A DNA stretch of 9,645 nt from DATBMY01 sp036554605 (lineage in GTDB: Bacteria; Acidobacteriota; Blastocatellia; UBA7656). The DNA lies in assembly GCA_036554605.1 (NCBI GenBank), contig DATBMY010000418.1, positions 1 to 9,645 on the forward strand. The letters are read 5' to 3'. The notes beneath the pieces are model-generated. The model saw only the letters and a list, made by a program, of their open reading frames with translations. It made no database searches and was not told the DNA's origin. Below are positions 7,257 through 9,645 of the stretch, piece after piece (the first letter of the stretch is position 1; each line of letters starts with the position of its first letter). The position numbers were made by a program, and so were the translations under genes.

Positions 7257-7521
7257 CACAGGTCATTAAACCGGAAGTTGAGATCAGCTTCCAGCCCCCA
7301 AAACGCTCAATAAACTCAGATCATCCCACAAGCTTGCACACCGGCCAACAAACGCGCGAAAAGATAGGCAAGGCGCGTGCTAGAGACCGGCAAGGCGATA
7401 GAAATCCTCAGGCGGCCTGACGCGGCCAGCCGTATGATTGATTTATTGGGCAGGATGCGACGCGCTCTCGTGACGCGGGCGCGGCGGATTCGGCAAGAGG
7501 CAGGTGGACGCGAGCGAAACG
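7257..7521. other. Intergenic stretch without a confident gene
   Basis: Apart from the dyad at 7273-7292 I see no promoter, terminator or RNA gene. Open frames on both strands (plus 7377-7586, minus 7316-7600) are rich in Arg, have no ribosome site of note and match no family I recognise. They overlap each other and the better-supported small ORF at 7522-7695. They could be decayed coding sequence, but there is no positive sign. Confidence 0.5.
7273..7292. promoter_or_regulatory. 20-bp dyad upstream of the PLD gene
   Basis: The sequence GGAAGTTGAGATCAGCTTCC matches its own reverse complement at 16 of 20 positions and can form an 8-bp stem with one G-T pair and an AGAT loop. It lies 17 nt before the PLD ATG, where a ribosome site would otherwise be expected. 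It may be a repressor site or an mRNA hairpin; no regulator is known. Confidence 0.35.
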
Positions 7522-7695
7522 CTACTCGCCTGAGTTGCTCGCCTCGCGCGGAATCACAAATCCCTGATCGAACTTGCGGGACTTGAATTCTTTGACCCAC
7601 GATTGAACGGTCTGCAATATATCGACATCGCGGACCGGTTTTTCCGCCTCTTCTTTACTAGTCTGCTGTCCCGGTTTCACCACTTTTACATTCAC
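7522..7695 (-). CDS. Small hypothetical protein, 57 residues, GTG start
   Basis: I do not recognise this protein. The frame runs from GTG at 7695 to TAG at 7522. The start is supported by GAGGG at 7707-7703, 7 nt upstream; no ATG exists in frame before the upstream stop at 7740-7738. The sequence begins MNVKVVKPGQ, then a charged linker with 'SKEEAEKPVRD', then 'VDILQTVQSWVKEFKSRKF', which reads as an amphipathic helix with one Trp, and ends 'DQGFVIPREASNSGE'. Composition is protein-like: balanced charge, no Arg excess, unlike the overlapping frames. It is soluble with no signal or membrane segment. It stands alone between PLD and the Hsp70-like gene, on the same strand as both. It may be a short cytoplasmic adaptor-type protein, but that is a guess. 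Confidence 0.6.
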   Translation of the reverse strand: MNVKVVKPGQQTSKEEAEKPVRDVDILQTVQSWVKEFKSRKFDQGFVIPREASNSGE

Positions 7696-7735
7696 AGCTT
7701 TTCCCTCAGCTCTAAATCTCTTAATCAGAAGGAGG

Positions 7736-7793
7736 CCTTACTTGAGCGACCGGGGGCTTATTAGCGTGAGCTTAATCAAGCAAGTATGTAAGG
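7736..7793 (-). promoter_or_regulatory. Possible structured leader upstream of the small ORF
   Basis: CCTTAC at 7736-7741 pairs with GTAAGG at 7788-7793, and the partly overlapping ACTTG (7740-7744) can alternatively pair with CAAGT (7781-7785), enclosing a loop that holds GATTAAG-type repeats. The region would be in the transcript leader of the 57-residue ORF. It matches no riboswitch that I recognise. Confidence 0.25.
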
Positions 7794-7870
7794 GTTTAAT
7801 GAATCTGGCCTGCTTAGGAGCGCACTGACATTACCACATGCCTTTTACTATAGCAATAACATTTACAAAA

Positions 7871-8069
7871 CAGGGGTCAGGGATCAGGGGCCAGAGGTCA
7901 GGGTCAGGGCCGGATAGGGACAGGTGACAGCTTACAGCTGGTAGTCAATTCCCGTATCACAAATCTAGAATCTCATATTTCAAATAAGATCTTACCTGAC
8001 AAGCCCTGGCCCCCGGCCCCCGACCTCTGGCCCCTGGCCCCTGACCCCTGATCCCTGGCCCCCTATCCC
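7871..8069. repeat. G-rich heptamer inverted-repeat element (199 bp)
   Basis: The left arm (7871-7903) and right arm (8018-8050) are inverted copies matching at 30 of 33 positions. Both are tandem degenerate heptamers: GGGGTCA, GGGATCA, GGGGCCA, GAGGTCA on the left, and more units of the same kind on the right, which continues to 8069. The core (about 7940-7995) is strikingly AT-rich compared with the rest of the window and has a CAGCT/AGCTG hairpin at 7928-7940. On the minus strand the right arm holds nine G-runs between 8004 and 8069, most with 2-4-nt loops, a strong quadruplex motif. The array overlaps the stop codon of the Hsp70-like gene. No coding content is seen. Confidence 0.7.
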
Positions 8070-9645
8070 ACGAGGCGCAGGCCCTCGGGGAGCGACTCGC
8101 CGAATATGCGCTGCGCGTCCTTGCGCGCGGGCGGAACGTGGCGCCGGAGGCTATCTATCAACTCCGACGGGTAGCCGAGCGCGGCGAGCTTTGCGGCGCA
8201 CTTTTCGCGAAGCTCGCTGTCTATGTCGCGCTCTCGGTCTTCGGTGAGCGCGCCAAGCTGCACGATTGCCGACGCGCCGTCCGGGATTATCTCAGGCAGT
8301 TTGAGCAGTACCCTTAGCCAGCCTTCCGCCGCCTCGGCCGGCGCTACGCAATTGAGCGGACCGTAAAAAGGTATGCGCGCGCCAAGCCTACCGAGCGACC
8401 ACAGGTAACCTTTGTTCGCCGGCGCCTCTTTGATCTTCTTTAAAAGCGTTTCGCCAAGCGTGACGCGCAAGTGCGCCGGCAGGTGTTCGAGGCTCGCAAG
8501 CAGCCGCCATGCTTCGTACTCTATCTGCGGATTGATTCTCGCGCCCCCCTTCTTCGCGCCGAGCCCGAGGATCGCCGATATTCGCTGGTAAAGCTCTCGC
8601 TGCTGCCCGCTGTTGAGCCCGCCCGCGACTCTTCGCCATAAGACGAGCCATTCGACATGGCATTGAATATCTTTCGGAAAGATGAGCCCGGCCATGTAAA
8701 TCTTGCGAGCCTGCTCGATCCTCCAATCATCAACCGGCGCGCCGAAACCGGGACGCAGGCAGAAGCCGAACAGGTTCAGCCATCGCGCTTCGTATCGCGC
8801 GCTGCGCTTGCGCCCATCGCTGACTTCAACCATCACGTCGCAGAGCTTGCGTATAGCCGTCATCGGCCAGCCATCTTTGCCATATCCGAGCGCGGCTTCG
8901 AGCTTCGCCATAAGCTGGTCGGGCGTAGCCGCGCTTGACCGCGCATTGGTTTGCTCGCCGCCGAAGACTTCGCCAACAAGCGAGGCGGCTGATTCCAGAG
9001 CTTCATCGGGCACGACGGTCTCCGGCTCATCTGATCCTTCGCCGGCCTCTTCGGTGAAAACTTCGACGCCGCGCAACTGAAATTGCAGCCGCCAGCGATG
9101 ATCGGTCTTTAGCGACTCGCACCATAGCTCGAGCGTCCCGACCTCGGTGAAGTTCACCACGAGCCTGACCGACAGCTCCGCCTGGCGCGACTTCTTGCCG
9201 TAACGCAGAACCGTTATGAGCGGCGCGTGCCTGTGGATTTCGTTTTCTTCCAGGGTCACGACATCGCCGTGCGCGTCCTGCCGCAGAGTCGAGCTGTAAA
9301 GCGTGAATGAGACGGGTTGATTGGCGAGCACCGCGAACTCTCGCCCCTCTAGCTCCAATCTCGCTCCCTCTTCGGTCCCGCGCGGCATGACGCAGACGGC
9401 GCGAACGCGCCCCGCCTCTACCTCGGCCGACGTCTGCACTCCAACGTAATAAGCGCGCGCGCTTCCGCCGCTGACGCGCAGCCCGCCCGTGCGGCGCACA
9501 TCGCCGTAGTAAGCCGCGCCTATCGCTACCGCCGCTTCGGGCGATTCATTATCGAGCACGCGCGGGCGATAGCGACTGCCCTTTTCGCGAAACCAGCGCG
9601 CGAGCGTTTCAACCACTCGCCGCCGGGTTATTTCAGGCGTGAAGA
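8063..9645 (-). CDS. Hsp70-family protein, C-terminal part (N-terminus beyond window)
   Basis: The frame is open to the right edge; the GTG at 9616 is only an internal valine codon, because the reading continues upstream as 'FTPEITRRRVVETLARWF', which fits the end of an Hsp70 nucleotide-binding domain just after its 'NGG' phosphate loop. 'LDNESPEAAVAIGAAYYG' next matches the end of the ATPase domain. About 526 residues are visible. The region after it does not look like a canonical DnaK substrate domain: a beta-rich part ('YYVGVQ', 'VSFTLYSS', 'LELWCESL') is followed by a long, helix-rich tail ('YEAWRLLASLEHLPAHLRVTLGETLLKKI'), as in large bacterial Hsp70 homologues carrying a DUF3731-type C-terminus. 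This is probably a cytoplasmic chaperone-like ATPase; clients are unknown. Its stop (8065-8063) lies within the GGGGCCA heptamer array. The family call is good, the subfamily name less certain. Confidence 0.82.
   Translation of the reverse strand, partial: FTPEITRRRVVETLARWFREKGSRYRPRVLDNESPEAAVAIGAAYYGDVRRTGGLRVSGGSARAYYVGVQTSAEVEAGRVRAVCVMPRGTEEGARLELEGREFAVLANQPVSFTLYSSTLRQDAHGDVVTLEENEIHRHAPLITVLRYGKKSRQAELSVRLVVNFTEVGTLELWCESLKTDHRWRLQFQLRGVEVFTEEAGEGSDEPETVVPDEALESAASLVGEVFGGEQTNARSSAATPDQLMAKLEAALGYGKDGWPMTAIRKLCDVMVEVSDGRKRSARYEARWLNLFGFCLRPGFGAPVDDWRIEQARKIYMAGLIFPKDIQCHVEWLVLWRRVAGGLNSGQQRELYQRISAILGLGAKKGGARINPQIEYEAWRLLASLEHLPAHLRVTLGETLLKKIKEAPANKGYLWSLGRLGARIPFYGPLNCVAPAEAAEGWLRVLLKLPEIIPDGASAIVQLGALTEDRERDIDSELREKCAAKLAALGYPSELIDSLRRHVPPARKDAQRIFGESLPEGLRLVG

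Noticed and set aside
7316..7600. Minus-strand 94-residue and plus-strand (7377-7586) 69-residue open frames
   Set aside because: They are Arg-rich shadow frames on opposite strands with no convincing ribosome site; the 7522-7695 frame has better composition and start.
7257..8062. tRNA or other known structured RNA gene in the large gap
   Set aside because: No T-loop-like GTTCRA motif or cloverleaf pairing was found; only local hairpins and the heptamer inverted repeat are present.
9616..9616. GTG at 9616 as the start of the Hsp70-like gene
   Set aside because: The frame continues to the window edge and the upstream residues (FTPEITRRR) fit the ATPase domain, so the true start lies outside the window.

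Overview
The window is a GC-rich bacterial chromosomal segment of about 9.6 kb. A secreted Asp-box/VPS10-like protein with a glycine-rich insertion, a purple-acid-phosphatase-like enzyme, an Hsp70-family protein with a long non-standard tail, and intergenic regions full of short tandem and inverted repeats together suggest Acidobacteriota (Blastocatellia-like). That assignment is inference from gene style; the window has no rRNA or other phylogenetic marker.

Layout. 1-411 (-): PaaI-type hotdog thioesterase, cut by the left edge. 415-1027: divergent intergenic region holding a 381-bp element (479-859) with 51-bp imperfect terminal inverted repeats made of GGGGTGAA-type units, and an inner cluster of at least seven short GC-rich hairpins. 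A good sigma-70-type promoter (881-909) follows directly. 1028-4306 (+): secreted beta-propeller protein with eleven Asp boxes, a FlgD-like domain and a helical tail. 4349-5767 (+): metallophosphoesterase with purple acid phosphatase motifs, probably co-transcribed. 5752-5816: heptamer array with a 15-bp inverted repeat between convergent genes. 5820-7256 (-): two-HKD phospholipase D/cardiolipin synthase-type membrane enzyme. 7257-7521: no confident gene. 7522-7695 (-): plausible 57-residue ORF. 7696-8062: intergenic, with a structured leader and a second large G-rich heptamer inverted repeat (7871-8069). 8063-9645 (-): C-terminal part of an Hsp70-family protein, cut by the right edge.

The genes do not form one pathway. 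The (+) pair (secreted propeller plus phosphoesterase) is the only likely operon; PLD and Hsp70-like proteins are envelope/housekeeping type. The most unusual content is intergenic. Three separate gaps each carry a different element with the same design: a short, degenerate 7-8-nt tandem repeat on one side and its inverted copy on the other, around an unrelated core. Two of them overlap the stop codon of the neighbouring gene, and two can form G-quadruplex motifs. No defence system, CRISPR array, transposase gene, tRNA or rRNA was found.
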